This document shows, in pieces, positions 31,376 to 44,000 of a DNA stretch of 60,000 nucleotides; position 1 is the first letter of the stretch, and each line of letters starts with the position of its first letter. The DNA is from Bolinopsis microptera (taxonomy: Eukaryota; Ctenophora; Tentaculata; Lobata; Bolinopsidae). The translations under genes were made by a program, and so were the position numbers. A model generated the notes under the pieces. That model saw only the letters and a list, made by a program, of their open reading frames with translations, did no database searches and was not told the origin of the DNA. The stretch is taken from positions 4,611,001 to 4,671,000 of the forward strand of contig NC_087073.1 in the NCBI RefSeq assembly GCF_026151205.1. Direction: 5' to 3'.

Positions 31376-34300
31376 ATGCCCGTTCCGATGCCAACAGCAT
31401 GCGACAACAGGAAGAGAAGACTCACCCGGTCGACCAGCTATGCTGCAACCAATGGTATGACATTTTTCGCTTCTCATGATCTGCCTCTATTCCGATTATA
31501 CAGTAATAAAAACAAGTCACGGGGGCATTGCTTATATTGAGGTAGCATTCCCGTATCATACATGCCTTGAAACAATAGGCCAGTGACATTAATCGTTAGA
31601 GATTGGTAATACTGCAGCTGATCATTGGTCGAGTTCATCTTGTTAGACATTGTCCGCTACGAATGCGTTAAGCTCTAAATTCACGTTTCACAAATTAATA
31701 CATTGTGAGCATTGTCTTTTTGGGTATTTTAACTCAATTTAAGTTTAGCATTTGTTCTCCTTGTTGCGTTTTTTCGACGAAAGTTGCTCGTTTAGTTGAA
31801 AGTGATCTGCAAAATCTACCTTGGCCTGAACCGACCTTTGTCACTCAGATCTGCTCCGTTTAGATTGGCAAAATTACGGCAGAATTTTCATCGGGTATAT
31901 CCGAATTGTTACGGTGGAAAGAGAATCAATCAGGCATGTAAGAGGGGAATAGGAGTAACCGAGGGAAATTGTGTTAGAGCGCAAGTGCAGATGGCATTAA
32001 AGATTCTGTAATTATAATTGAAGGAACGGTGATTTTACACTCAGGAATATTCTAAGTTTTGTTCCTTTTACAGGATTAAGAGATCAGAATACAAGGATTG
32101 AAGAGTCAACAGTACAAGAATCCGATTTTAAACTACCATTGACCCTGGACGCAGTTCGGAAGGAAATGAACCGCTCCTACTACGATCCCTCCCTCATGGA
32201 GTCCGTTCTGAGGGTGCTGGAGGATACGGGGGTTATTTCCTCACACAACACCAAGAAACATCTTGCCTGGAGAAGTCTCAAGGTAACAGCTCCTTTTTTT
32301 CAACCTTCGTGACTTTCTTTCTAATACATGCATGATTAGATTTATGCCTGGGTTCATTTCTTGATTTTAACAATATTTAAGGAAGGACCTGCACTGCTCC
32401 ACATATTTAGTCTCATTCATATTTCATGCACTGCAAATTCTGTTATCCGTGAAATTCACTTATATTTTCCATAAATTCTAGGTCCACCTTCACGAAATAT
32501 TTAACTTATTGTAGTGTACAACACATACTGAAGCCTGATTTTATAAATAACCCTCAAACTTTTCCAGATTGACATGCTAGCGAGTCTGACGTCTCCGAAT
32601 AGTACTAAGGACCACATCCTCTGCTACGTCCTGTGGATGGCACTGGTTTACACCATAGACGATATCCGAGACAGATTCATTATAGACGATGAGGACTCTA
32701 TTGGGAATCATGCTGTAAGTCAGTTTACCTGTTTGTGTCGAGGATTCGCTGGAATGTTTCCAAGAATCCTAAAGTTTGATTATTGTGCTGAGAATAAATT
32801 CTTACGTAGAGGGCAAACTATTCTAAACTATTCCTGTCGTCACAATCTACTGTGAAAATGCAGACAGTTTCCTTCTATTGTAATGACGATATCACACTGT
32901 ACTAGATGGTGCAAAGATATATAGAGATAGTACGAGATACGAACGATGACATCTTGGGACTGGTGGATGGGGACACTGAGGATCTGCCCCCTCTGAAACA
33001 CTTCAAACCCAACCATGGAGTGGTAAGTGGATTTACCACTAATCATCTGCAGTTCTGCAGTACAACTCATAACCCGTACAAATTACGTCACCTATTATAC
33101 TACCTTAATTTGGAAATAGAATCCCGGAATCCATTCAAACATCTGATACCTATAATAATAGCCTAGTGAACTAAAAATAATCCGACTATGAGTACGGAAA
33201 TAGGAGCAATTTATTACGCCAACACTTATTTTGGTGATAGCTAATGACTAGAAAACCAGCTAAAGACCATCTAATTATTTCCATAACGTAACGAGAATGG
33301 TCATGTACCATATACGAGCCCATATTGCCCAGTTTTCCTGACCACATACGAATATGGCCCTAAGTCCACTATTACCCAGGTTAAGCTAGCACGGTACCTG
33401 CGAGCCAAGTCTCTGGCGTGTCTGGACAGGAGAGCTTACGACGAATACGTTTACCAGCTAGACGACCATCTGAGAAAAGGAGTGACCTTCTGTACTCCTC
33501 ACATTTTCGCAATGAAGGCTGGCAAACCATTCCCCCTCTCTATTGAGGAGTTTGAGGAACTGAGAATGAAGGATTCAGCTGGCGCTCTATGTGTTTTTTT
33601 TGCAGGTTGGTAACTCTTTCTCCTAGATACTAGCTTTACATTCTAAATATTTTTCTATTACAGTATTATGTATATTGTGCAACACGTCTGCAGAATTATT
33701 GCGCATGGTTCACAAATATCCAACAATAATCAAATCAAGCCGGCAATTGTTGAGAGTTAAACTTAAAGGAACACTATTCTTAGCCCCTCATCATCTCCCA
33801 CCCGTGTTACCCGCTAGTCTTACCATTAGTCGCAGTATAATACCCTGTTATTAAGTTATTAGAGGCTAACTTCTTGTTATACCAGGAGGCACGTCCTACG
33901 GACAGTGCGAGGACAGGAAAGTACTGGACAAGTGTCTTGACTTGGTCACACTTCACGCTGCCCTGCTGAACGATATCTTCTCGTACGAGAAACAGGTACA
34001 GTTACACACACTCTTCATTCTTCACTCGAATAGTTAAGTTAGTTATGCGCATATTTATCCAATTGATTATAATTTTAATTCTCTTCTTTTAACTCTTCAT
34101 CTGTCAAGAAGAAAATAAAAGCATAATAAAGGAGGGTTACACACTTTGAGAGTTATGCTAATGTTGCCTAGCATCGCATGATCCCGACCCCTTTACCGGG
34201 GCGGCGGGCGGGTAGGAGTGTTAAGCTTAGACCCTGTGCCAACCTCACACCCTCATGTAACTGCAAAACTTGATTTAGCCACTAAGGCAAGGTACCATTC

Positions 34301-36335
34301 GATGAGCTTGGTCGATGTTCGCTGTAAAGGAGTTTTGCGGTTACCGCAGATTCTTAAATAATGTTTTACACAGATCTACCGTGAAAAGGACCGTTTCAAC
34401 TACGTCTGCGCGGTGCAGGAGCTCCGACAGGTACCCTTTGACGAGGCTGCTCACCTGACAGTTGAAAGGTAGGTTTATCCTTTGTCTTTTTATTCTTTAC
34501 AGCAGCTTTACCACAACCTTTTTGTTGTGGGGTTTACCGAACTGTGATCAAAGTCATGCATGGAGGCGTGCTCTGTCCTTCAGGTCGGCCGAAGTCTTAC
34601 ACTCTCAATTGGGTAGTGGATTGACGTCCATAAGAACTAAGTAGTTTTACCATGGAATAGCTTTTCACGGCATTATAGTACCTCTCAGCTTTACAATATA
34701 CAGCCTTGTTACGTTGGATCTATAATAAGCCGTGAGAATCTCTATAAGATAAGCTGTTAAACAAACAACAATTAATAACAAATAATATCGACGGTAGCTT
34801 CAAACTTCATTAGCCTCAACTTTCTTTTGGTAATCTGCTCCACAAGTCTGTGCGAGCTGTTAGATTCTGAGACCAGCACTTTTAACTAAGATGTTTTAAA
34901 TTATAGACCTGAAGTCGTGAGCAAGTGTCCCAGGTCAGGTATACTGCCAGTGTATTTCCTGTACTACATAGTTCAGTCGGACAAATGTGAGACTGGCACT
35001 GGAGCTTCTATCGTCACAAAACTGCAGCTTAAACTCTTAGACGGCCGGTCATAGGGAGGTGCTCACAGGATACCGGGAAAACCGCTAAACTTCAACTACC
35101 GAGACATGGTGTCATCAGATAGATCATGCTGTTTAGACTTGTAGATAGGACTGGGCAGCAGCTTGGGAATAAACTGGCTCAATTGTCAAGTACTGAGTAC
35201 TGAGTCATTTGTCAACTACAGGGTTAATAAAATGGTTTGAAATAAATCCTCTGTATTACGGCACACTTGAACAAAATCGAATAGAATTTGTCGCACAGTA
35301 TCCATTACCGTTGTAAAGTGAATTAATATATTCATTTGCCGACAAATTCGTTATAAGAAGAGCAATGATAAAATCCAGCGCAGTTCATTACCATGAGCGA
35401 CAGATAAATAACAGCCAGTAATTTCAATTATTCATGCGAATTGCTATGATTTGCTGTCTGGCAACTTTCCATCTAGCTAACAAAGAGGTAGTAAAATATT
35501 CGTATCAGCTGTATTGCCTGGAAGTTTGTTCACAGTCAATTGTTCCAAATTTAGAAGAGCCAATGAGAATCTACCTTTAGATTGATGCTAATTACGAATT
35601 GCACCCGAGTCAAGTGAACAAATTTCCCTAAATTAAAACTAAAGTGCATTTCCATGAGCAGAATTGTATACTTTATTTTGCAAAAAGATATTGATCTAAT
35701 TTGGATAAGTATTCGACGTTTTATTTGAGAGTTATACTATTTCCTACAATACTGAGCCCAATTGCCTTCAATTAAATTGCTTTTGTTTATTTCAGATTTC
35801 AACCATTGTTGTACTGTAAATTAGCGTTACCAGGATACTTACCACTCATGTATATTGGCGGAGAATTAGGAGCTAATTAAACCGCCACTAAATTTTTGGA
35901 TTAATTCTAAGCCAGAGTCCAAACAAAGATTAGGAGCATTGCACCAGTCACTACTAGAAAGCTAGATTATAACATAATATAAGTTCTACAATCATGACAC
36001 GTTATTTATTGGTAGTGCAGTTGAAAACCTACAATAATAAACTTATCTACAAATTAATAGATTAATTAATAATTATGTTAATTACATAATTACATAATTA
36101 ACACGCCTCCCCTCTCAGAGCAAACGAGTGTCTCTCAGACCACACCAGACTCTCAAAACTAGTGGACCCTGACGACCAAGCAGCACAACACATTCTGGAC
36201 ACCCAAAGAAGATGGTTCTCCGGCCACATTGCCTGGGTTAAAGAATGTGGCAGATACAGCAGTCAGACCTCTCCATTCATGTTCCTGAGGACGGTGAAGT
36301 CCACCATGGATAGTAGTCTCTGCCCCGAGGATTAA
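31376..36335 (+). CDS. Class I terpene cyclase (terpene synthase), animal-encoded
   Basis: Eight exons close in frame to 399 aa: 31376-31454, 32074-32282, 32568-32714, 32906-33022, 33380-33605, 33886-33995, 34374-34468 and 36119-36335. Residue 127-131 is the aspartate-rich motif in LVYTIDDIRD, which binds Mg2+ and the prenyl diphosphate. R246 and D249 in LRMKDSAG match the diphosphate-sensor Arg-x-x-Asp. NDIFSYEKQ (288-296) is the NSE motif, with Gln where Glu is usual. WFSGHIAW and R373-Y374 form the C-terminal Arg-Tyr pair, 81 residues after the NSE Ser, as in bacterial-type cyclases. Expected role: ionisation and cyclisation of FPP or GGPP to a sesqui- or diterpene in the cytosol; substrate and product cannot be read from sequence. 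The start at 31376 (MPVPMPTACDNRK) is the least certain part. An open frame extends upstream of exon 5 to about 33296, but only the acceptor at 33379 keeps phase. An alternative last exon is possible at 34907-35054. The length is normal for such enzymes. Confidence 0.88.
34907..35054 (+). CDS. Candidate alternative last exon of the terpene cyclase
   Basis: In the final 1.65-kb intron, an acceptor (ttatag ending at 34906) is followed by 49 open codons in the phase set by exon 7. They end in TAG 35052-35054, with aataaa at about 35169. Use of it would give a 376-aa protein lacking the WFSGHIAW/Arg-Tyr C-terminus. The acceptor has a poor pyrimidine tract and the residues (PEVVSKCPRSGILPVYF...) match nothing known to me, so this may be chance. 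Confidence 0.3.
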
Positions 36336-38868
36336 GCAGTGGTTAGTGTCCCTCCCCCAGGGACATTTTTATAGAGACTTGACAGAGAATTCAGAGTTTT
36401 TAACAGAATACTGTAGCAGTATGGATGAGATGGACAGCGAAGACTGAATAAGCATGTTATGTATAGTTTAGGTTTTATTTGACAAAACGATTTATTTAAA
36501 CTCTTGTGTATCTTGATAATTGATATTTCACGCCTTTATATTTCAATATGACGTCGTAAAGGTTCAAAAGTTTACCCACAACAGTTGAACTAGATTTTGA
36601 ATTTACAGCAGTTTTTAGTTTTTATTTTCTTATTAATCTGAGACAAGATGGTAGATCCATAATTTTAAGTTTTACATTAAGAAGCTAAATTTTCGAGAAG
36701 CTGCAAGAGAAGCATGTTTTTGAGCACAGACCAGAGCTAGCTGATGATTAGGTGACTTTTTAATTGTAATCTGACGATTTATAGGTCACTAGAGTAGTCG
36801 ATAGTCATTAGATTAGGCACTAGAGTAGACATTACTTAGATTATTCCTATTTCCTCATAATGCTTCAACATTCGGCTTTAAATAACTTAATTCAGATGAA
36901 AGAATTTGTGGAATTTGAAGAGAAAAGGTGCTGGATTGAATTGAAATTGGAAAACTTTAACACTGAAAATTTCATGCAATCTGGATTAAAAATGAATTGC
37001 TAATTTATCTGAAGTTGTTTTTTATCTAAAACCATTTTTTCTTCTTGATTCATTTTAAATCTGAAGAACTTTAACTAGAATTAAGTATTTTGTTCAACCG
37101 TGACTTGTGACAATATTGCAGACAAGGTTTAGTTTTATATTCTCACTATTTATAAGCTTTAATCTTTACGATAGGTTTAAAGCTTGGTCTGCAATTGCAA
37201 AGTCTGTAAAATCATGAACTGTATTTGTAAAATACCGTAGATTTAGAACGAATTCAGCATTTTCATTTTTAAAATTTATTAGAAGGAACCAAGTAATGAC
37301 ATAGTATAATAGTTTGTGAATAAAAATGGTATAGTAAGATTATAACATTGCAAATTGACTGTCCACGCAGCAAAAAGTAAAGTCAAATCTCACACTCGCA
37401 AACATTCCTTGACAGTTCCAGGTTGAGACCAAAATCCCAAGATTGAGACATCAGTCTCGGAGAATGAGACACGTTTCCTTCACGAGAATGCTTGAACATC
37501 ACAGAATGGTTGTTGCGGTGCTTCTAGCAGATTGTAAACCTTGAAAGGGAGGAGTGTGACTAATTTTTTAGTTTTGGATCCGTGCCAAAAAGGGGAAAGA
37601 TCACATTTTTATGTCCCCACACATAACTTAACACTTATCCTCGATTAGTCGCCTGATTACACGTCTACATCTTAATGTCCTAAATTTTGTAAATATAATA
37701 GACATGAGTAGTTTAACCACAACAAAGCCGGCCGTCAGTCGTCATTCGAGCTAGATATTAAATTAACCATAGGACTTGAGCTAGATATTACAAATAAATA
37801 AAACTTAGTAGTTAAAGAACTATAGCTAGATATTAAATAAAACTTATACTGAATACTGATACCGTTCTTTAGGGGCCATGTCATTCATTAGAAGCGTTTA
37901 TATTGTTTCCATATTCTATATTATAATACTGTCTCACTACTACAAAGGCCATTATTCGTGTTTCTACAAATCTAAAAGTTACCACCTTGCCTTCTATTGT
38001 CGATATAAAATTAAAGACAAAATCGCATAACAACAAGCAGGCTATGTTAGGAGCATGAGATATTTGGTTGGGGAGGCGGATTATCGTTCTGAAGAACTGT
38101 ACTACTCACGAAGTACTGTCAACTGTACACGATGTTTTCAACCCACGAGTCAGAGAGCAAGCTCAACTGACGGCTCCCAGATGGCGTATGCACATGTCTG
38201 ATCAAGAAGGTGGTTGGGCTGTGATCGTATCAACCATGAGTACCAAGCAACCAGATATTTGAATTGACTAGATTTCCACTGGTAAGCGATTCGGAAAATC
38301 ATGGGCCGGCATAGTGTTGGGGCGGGTATGGTGTTAGGGCCAATGGCCATGCTGGGTCGTGTAAGTGCCATACTTGTCATCAAGTAAGATTCACAGCCCA
38401 GCCCAAAACCAGCATAGCCATACAACAACATTCAAACATATTTAAACAATGTTTTGAACTCTAGCATTTTTTGTAAATCTCCCTCCATCTCCCCCCTAAG
38501 TTCAACCTTGCTGCGAATTGCACGTGAAGATCAAAAATCCTGCCCCAGCCACACACTATGTTAAACTTAAAGAGCACAATGCATGATTGCACCTTCACCA
38601 TTGAACACAGTAGGAACATGGTGTTCTGTTAAAGATACTAGCAAAGATACTAGCTTCATCTACACCGCAAGAATAATATGTCACGTACACTTTTAGAATA
38701 TGAGGTATGATTTGGACTACTTTATGGTGGGACACCTCAATGACAGATGGAAACTGGATAGAAATATCCCAAAACTTTAAATCAAATTCTGGATCAGAGT
38801 GACCCCTGACATAACTTTCAGATATGGTATATTTTCATGGATAAATGAGGATGAGACTTACATTTGAT
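36336..38868. other. Terpene cyclase 3' UTR and intergenic DNA
   Basis: No coding exon recognised. Candidate poly(A) signals include aataaa at about 37319 and near 37795. Three short agctagatatta repeats lie at about 37750-37840. The open frames near 38068-38431 overlap on both strands and lack support. Confidence 0.5.
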
Positions 38869-39786
38869 TTAGTCGGCGAACAGGAATGCAGATTCTTCTT
38901 CTTTCCTGAAGACAAAGCTATCTTCCTCCATTGATTCCATCTCTACAGAGTCGGCCTCAGCTCCTGTGAAGAAAAAGATAACTATGATGAAAGAGTGGGC
39001 CGTCCTTGGTCCAAACCAATACCAGACATGAAACAGATCAATAACAAAATTTACATTTGTCATAAAATAATATAAATATTATTTGCTACATTAAGGTGAA
39101 TTTTAGTTACCCGATTACATGTCTGATTTTTGGATTCAACTCGGACATGGACGGAATCTCAATCAATAATGTGAAGAAAATTGTTGACGAAAAACTACAG
39201 TCTTCATAGTTATGTTTTTAAAATTACAACTTATTGTATGAAAAGGAATTTTGGAACCATAAAACTAAAGCAGAGCAAGTCGTCAAATCCAGGGTCCAGC
39301 CGCAGTCTAACAAGTATAGATTCGTAACACTAAATAAATGCCACTAATATAATCTTAACTGTCATTCTCAACCATCAATCTTAGTGCGTTCTAAATCCTT
39401 GGTATGAGAAGACCGATTTTAAAAGAGTCAAGACAGGGACTGATAAAGGTTTATTAGACCTCTGTACTTAAACTTTAGTAATCAACTAACTTACCCTCAG
39501 CAACAATTTCTCTGGCTTCGCTGAAAATAAAGATGTTAAGTTTAAATTGCTAACATAAATTATTAATTTCGTGGCGAATATTGAATACCTACGCTGTTTT
39601 GATTCAAAATCTTTGAAATAAAATCACAGGCGACCAAGGCCAGGTTTTATAATAAAAGGGGATTTAGCAGCTCTGTACATTTTTTAAATGATTTACACAA
39701 TGAAATAAAGTTATTTGAACATACGTTTCTACAGTGACAGTGGACAGGACGAGTAGAGAAGCAGCGATGAGAAGGAACAGTTTCAT
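38869..39786 (-). CDS. Small secreted acidic protein (60 aa), with 26-nt microexon
   Basis: Three exons join in frame: 39725-39786, 39495-39520 (26 nt) and 38869-38963, with GTATGT and GTAAG donors. The start MKLFLLIAASLLVLSTVTVE is a textbook signal peptide (Lys, hydrophobic core, then small residues). The mature part is only about 40 residues and strongly acidic (EAREIVAEG, VEMESMEEDS, RKEEES), ends in AFLFAD, and has no cysteine. A TATA-like element lies about 95 bp upstream. No family is recognised. It could be a secreted peptide precursor (one Arg-Lys dibasic site), a propeptide, or an acidic extracellular-matrix or mineral-associated peptide. It is the nearest downstream neighbour of the terpene cyclase, on the opposite strand. 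Confidence 0.65.
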
Positions 39787-39880
39787 ATTGGAAGTTGGTT
39801 AAAGTTGAGATCTCTCTTGGTTAGTGATACAAAGGAATGACTACAAAATAGAACTGAGCAGCATATTCGCCCAGGGATAG

Positions 39881-39885
39881 TTATA
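39881..39885 (-). promoter_or_regulatory. TATA-like box of the small secreted protein gene
   Basis: Minus-strand TATAA lies 95-100 bp upstream of the ATG at 39786, leaving room for a 5' UTR of about 65 nt. Confidence 0.45.
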
Positions 39886-39934
39886 TCGAAACTGGGGGGA
39901 TTTACAGCCGCCAATCGTCGGTCTCATTCCAGCC

Positions 39935-40330
39935 CACGTGCTGCTACTCAGCGCGTGCTGAGACACTGTCAACTCATCACGTGACACAGACAACCAGAGC
40001 ACGTGCTATCTTTGACGCACAAATTTCACGCTGGTAACTCGTCTTCCAGCCATCACCTAGTTTAATTGATTTGTCAGGATTATGAGTTAGCCTAGTCATG
40101 CGTCAATCCCTATCCTCAGGACGGAGACAGCGGTCGATCAACAGATCACGTGATACCCAATCAGCTCGGTTAAGTATCACGCGGCGTCGACCGAGCATGC
40201 ATTTCACTTCTATAAACACTGGATAATGGCTGGAAATTAAACTTTAACCGACCAATTAACTGCTGATCACTTTGTTTGTAGGTGCGCTGTTTTAATGATT
40301 AGCTTTGAATGGCAGGCGGGTCGGCACGTG
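39935..40330. promoter_or_regulatory. Cluster of five CACGTG E-boxes
   Basis: Palindromic CACGTG at 39935, 39978, 40000, 40147 and 40325, i.e. 150-545 bp upstream of the secreted-protein ATG. CACGTG is the class-B E-box bound by bHLH factors such as Myc/Max, USF, MITF/TFE and CLOCK-type dimers. Five in 400 bp of AT-rich DNA is far above chance expectation. Confidence 0.6.
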
Positions 40331-41065
40331 GTACCTCGTCTCACACCACGTTTGATAGCCTATTTCTCAACAATATTTTAATCACTCATTCAAATTTGTT
40401 GCGAGTTAACTGGTGAAGATAGTCGGAACAAATCACAACCAGGCAGCTCATAAAACCAAATATAAAATACGTTAATTGTTAATAGATTTAGTTACAGAAA
40501 TGACGGGTGCGGGCGTGAAAACTAAGCACGATTTGATCAGCAATTATTGCAAGTGCAACATTTTACTCAACTCTTGGTAGCTAGGATGGGCTTGCTAGCT
40601 CTTCAAATCATCCAAAGTATTGTGATAATTCGAAGAAGTATGAAGGTTTGGAATTGAGCTGGTCAGATTTTAATTTGATGAGGCATTAGAGTTCAGTGAT
40701 TTAATCATACTGTTAATATTGATAGATACAAATTAATATATATGTATAAATGTACTTAAAGCAAAGGAATTACTCTTACCATCTGTTTTAAAAATTCTTA
40801 AAAATTACCAATTTATAAATACAATTATATGGTCAATGGTTATTTAAGTTTAACAAGACCGTTTCTGATAAATACAAAATTTATGAAAATATTACAGTCT
40901 GATCCCTTCTATTCAAATGTTTGTCAATGCTCAAAGACATAAACCACCAAAAAACCAACCAAATATACTCTTAACATGAAATATAGATATCAAAATTCGC
41001 CACAGTTTTTTAACAATTAGGTTATCGAAAGAGGAAACATGAAAAAGAGCGCAAAGTCTTTACAA
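40331..41065. other. Intergenic, 3' flank of coiled-coil gene
   Basis: AT-rich, no gene recognised; presumably includes the coiled-coil gene's 3' UTR. Confidence 0.5.
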
Positions 41066-44000
41066 TTATTTGAGGGACGTCTCAAGCTCTTTAACACGAG
41101 CCTGATAATAAGCCTGCATCTCGGTCAGCTGCTTCTCAGCGGCCTCTTTCTCCACGCAACTATCAATAATCTCATTCTGCTCCCTCACTTTCTTCCCAAA
41201 GTCTTGTTTCAGCCTGGAGTGCTTCTCACGACTCTTCTGAAGTGCAGCTTTCAAATGGTTGTTTTCAGCCTCCAGCTCCCGAACTCTCACTGCAGCTGAT
41301 ACGAAGTCATACTCTGACTCCATCTCCATGACTCTAGACCTCTGGTCCACCTCCATCCTATCAAGCAGATCTTTGTACTGCTCCAGTTGAACACTCTTTT
41401 CCTTCAGATCCGCTGTTAGATCTCGCTGTTTGTCATCAGATTCTTCCTTGACTGAGTGCACCTCCCCCTGTAGGACTGATACAGCGAACCTCAGTTCCTG
41501 TAGCTCGGCTACTGTTTCCTGTCTGGAGGAAACTAGCTGGTTGATACCTTCCTTTAGTTTCCCGATCTTCCGATCTTTAGCGGTTAGTTTAGAGTACAAT
41601 TCGTGGAGGAGGGCCTCTTTTTCCAGCTCGGTTGAGGCGAGGGAGTGTTTCAATTCGTCTATTTCTTGAAGTCGGGCGCTGTTTGATTGTTCTAATACAC
41701 TCAGTGCAGTTTGGATTGATTCCCTCTGTTGCACGAGTTCAGTTATACTTGCTTCCAGTTCTGATTGTAACTTCTGATTCTCCGCGCCCTCTTTCACTTG
41801 AACAGATTGCTCTTTTAATGCAACCTCTAAATCTTCAATCCTTTTATCTTTCGATGAGGTCTCATCAACCACTGATTTACATCTCAGTTTCTCATCCTTT
41901 AAATTTTCTTCCAGTTTCTCATTTGTTTCCGTGAGAATACTTATCTGACTGATTTGTGTTTGCATACGGGTTTGAAGCTGCTTAACCTTCAAGGAGAGAA
42001 TCTTAATTTTCTTATTTTTAGTAGAAATAGCTCCCTGTTGATTCTGCTGATGATTCTGTACAAACCGTTTTACATCAGAGGTTTCCCGTTCACACTCAAT
42101 AAGTTTAGACTCCAAATCTCTGATTGTGGCTCGGTCCATAGATAACACGGCGTCTTTCTCTTGAGCAGAGCTTCTGAGGGAGGAATTAGTGGCCTGGAGA
42201 TCCTGTAACTCTCTACACAGAACCTGAATCTTATCCGTAGCTTTCCGCTCCAGTTTATCAACCAGTTTATGAACTTTCTCCAAGTTTTGAATAAGATCAT
42301 TTCTCTCCTTCTGCATATTGGATATGACGCGGGTCAGTTCGTCAACCTTGCTAAACAAGGTCTGTCTCTCTGCCTGATCGTTATCTTTTACCGTACTGCA
42401 GTGATCATGGATCTTCTGAAGTAATTTGTACTTCTGAACTACGTTCTGGCACTCATCGTTTGACCGCTGAGCTACCTTGAGAACCTTATCCCGTTCCTCC
42501 TTGAAATGTCCCAACTGAGAGTAAGTGAGGTCTAGCTTGTCGAGGAGTTTTAGTTCGGAGGTATGGGTCGTATCTATCTGACCGTCTAGCAGGCTGATCT
42601 GAAAAAGAGTTATTTTTATTAATAGTTTGCGGAGGGGAGGGGATGGTTTGTAAATTTCTCAAATGTATAACTGAAAAACATTTAAACCTTTGACTATAAT
42701 TCGCATAAACGTTTTGCAATTTATAGGGGGGGGGTGTCATGTCCGTCTATGTCCGCCTATGTCCTGTCCTTTTTGGATTCTATGAGACAACGGACGTGTT
42801 TTTTGGGACATAGGCGGACACGGACGGACATAGGCGGACTCGGACGGACATTGGTGGACATTAGCGGACATTGGTGGACATTAACGGACAAACATTTTGA
42901 GAATTTTTCGCAACTTGTATTATAATCTTGTACAAAACAAACGACTTATTAATCACATTAAAGCTATTTAAGCTATTTAACTTATTATTTAATAGCTTTA
43001 ACTTATTATATCAAATTATATAGGGACCCAGGAAAAGGCCCCAGGAGGAGGAGAAGGAGGAGGACTGGGGAGGAGGAGGACTGTTGAGGACTGATGAGGA
43101 GGACTGAGGAGGAGGAGTAGGAAGAGGACTGAGGAGGGGAGGAGGAAGAGAACTGGGGAGGATCAGGAAGACCCAGGAGGAGGACCCAGGAGGAGGAGGA
43201 GGAGGACTGAGGAGGAGGACTCAGGAGGAGGACTGAGGAGGACTGAGAAGGAGGAGGACTGAAGAGTACTGAAGAGTACTGAGGAGGATGGCTGAGGAGG
43301 ATGGCTGAGGAGGATGGCTGAGGAGGATGACTGAGGAGGATGACTGAGGAGGATGACTGAGAGGGAGGAGGAGGATCAGGAAGACCCAGGAGGAGGAGGA
43401 GGAGGAGGACCCAGAAGGAGGACCTAGGAGGAGGAGGAGAACTGAGGAGGATGACTCAGGAGGAGGACTGAGGAGGACTGAGAAGGAGGAGGACTGAAGA
43501 GTACTGAAGAGTACTGAGGAGGATGGCTGAGGAGGATGGCTGAGGAGGATGGCTGAGGAGGATGACTGAGGAGGATGACTGAGGAGGATGACTGAGAGGG
43601 AGGAGGAGGATCAGGAAGACCCAGGAGGAGGAGGAGGAGGAGGACCCAGAAGGAGGACCTAGGAGGAGGAGGAGGAGAACTGAGGAGGATGACTCAGGAG
43701 GAGGAGGACTCAGGAGGAGGACTCAGGAGGACTGAGAAGGAGGAGGACTGAGGAGGATGGCTGAGGAGGATGACTGAGAGGGAGGAGGAGGAGGAAGAGG
43801 AGGAAGAAGAGGACTGAGGAGAAGGACTGAGGAGGACCCAGGAGGAGGAGGACCCAGGAGGAGAAGGAGGAGGAGGACCCAGGAGGAGGAGGAGGACTCA
43901 GGAGGACTGAGGAGGAGGACTGACGATGACTGAGAAGGAGGAGGACTGAGGAGTACTGAGGAGGATGGCTGAGGAGGATGGCTGAGGAGGATGGCTGAGG

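Noticed and set aside
31796-32011. Open frame just upstream of terpene cyclase exon 2
   Set aside because: No ATG, and its best donor (GTAAGA at 31940) would create a TGA at the junction with exon 2.
33296-33379. Coding-looking extension upstream of cyclase exon 5 (FLTTYEYGPKSTITQ)
   Set aside because: Every acceptor that would include it gives the wrong phase or an immediate stop with exon 4; kept only as a caveat in case of a missed microexon.
38068-38431. Overlapping open frames on both strands between the cyclase and the secreted-protein gene
   Set aside because: Shadow each other, lack family features and plausible splice sites.
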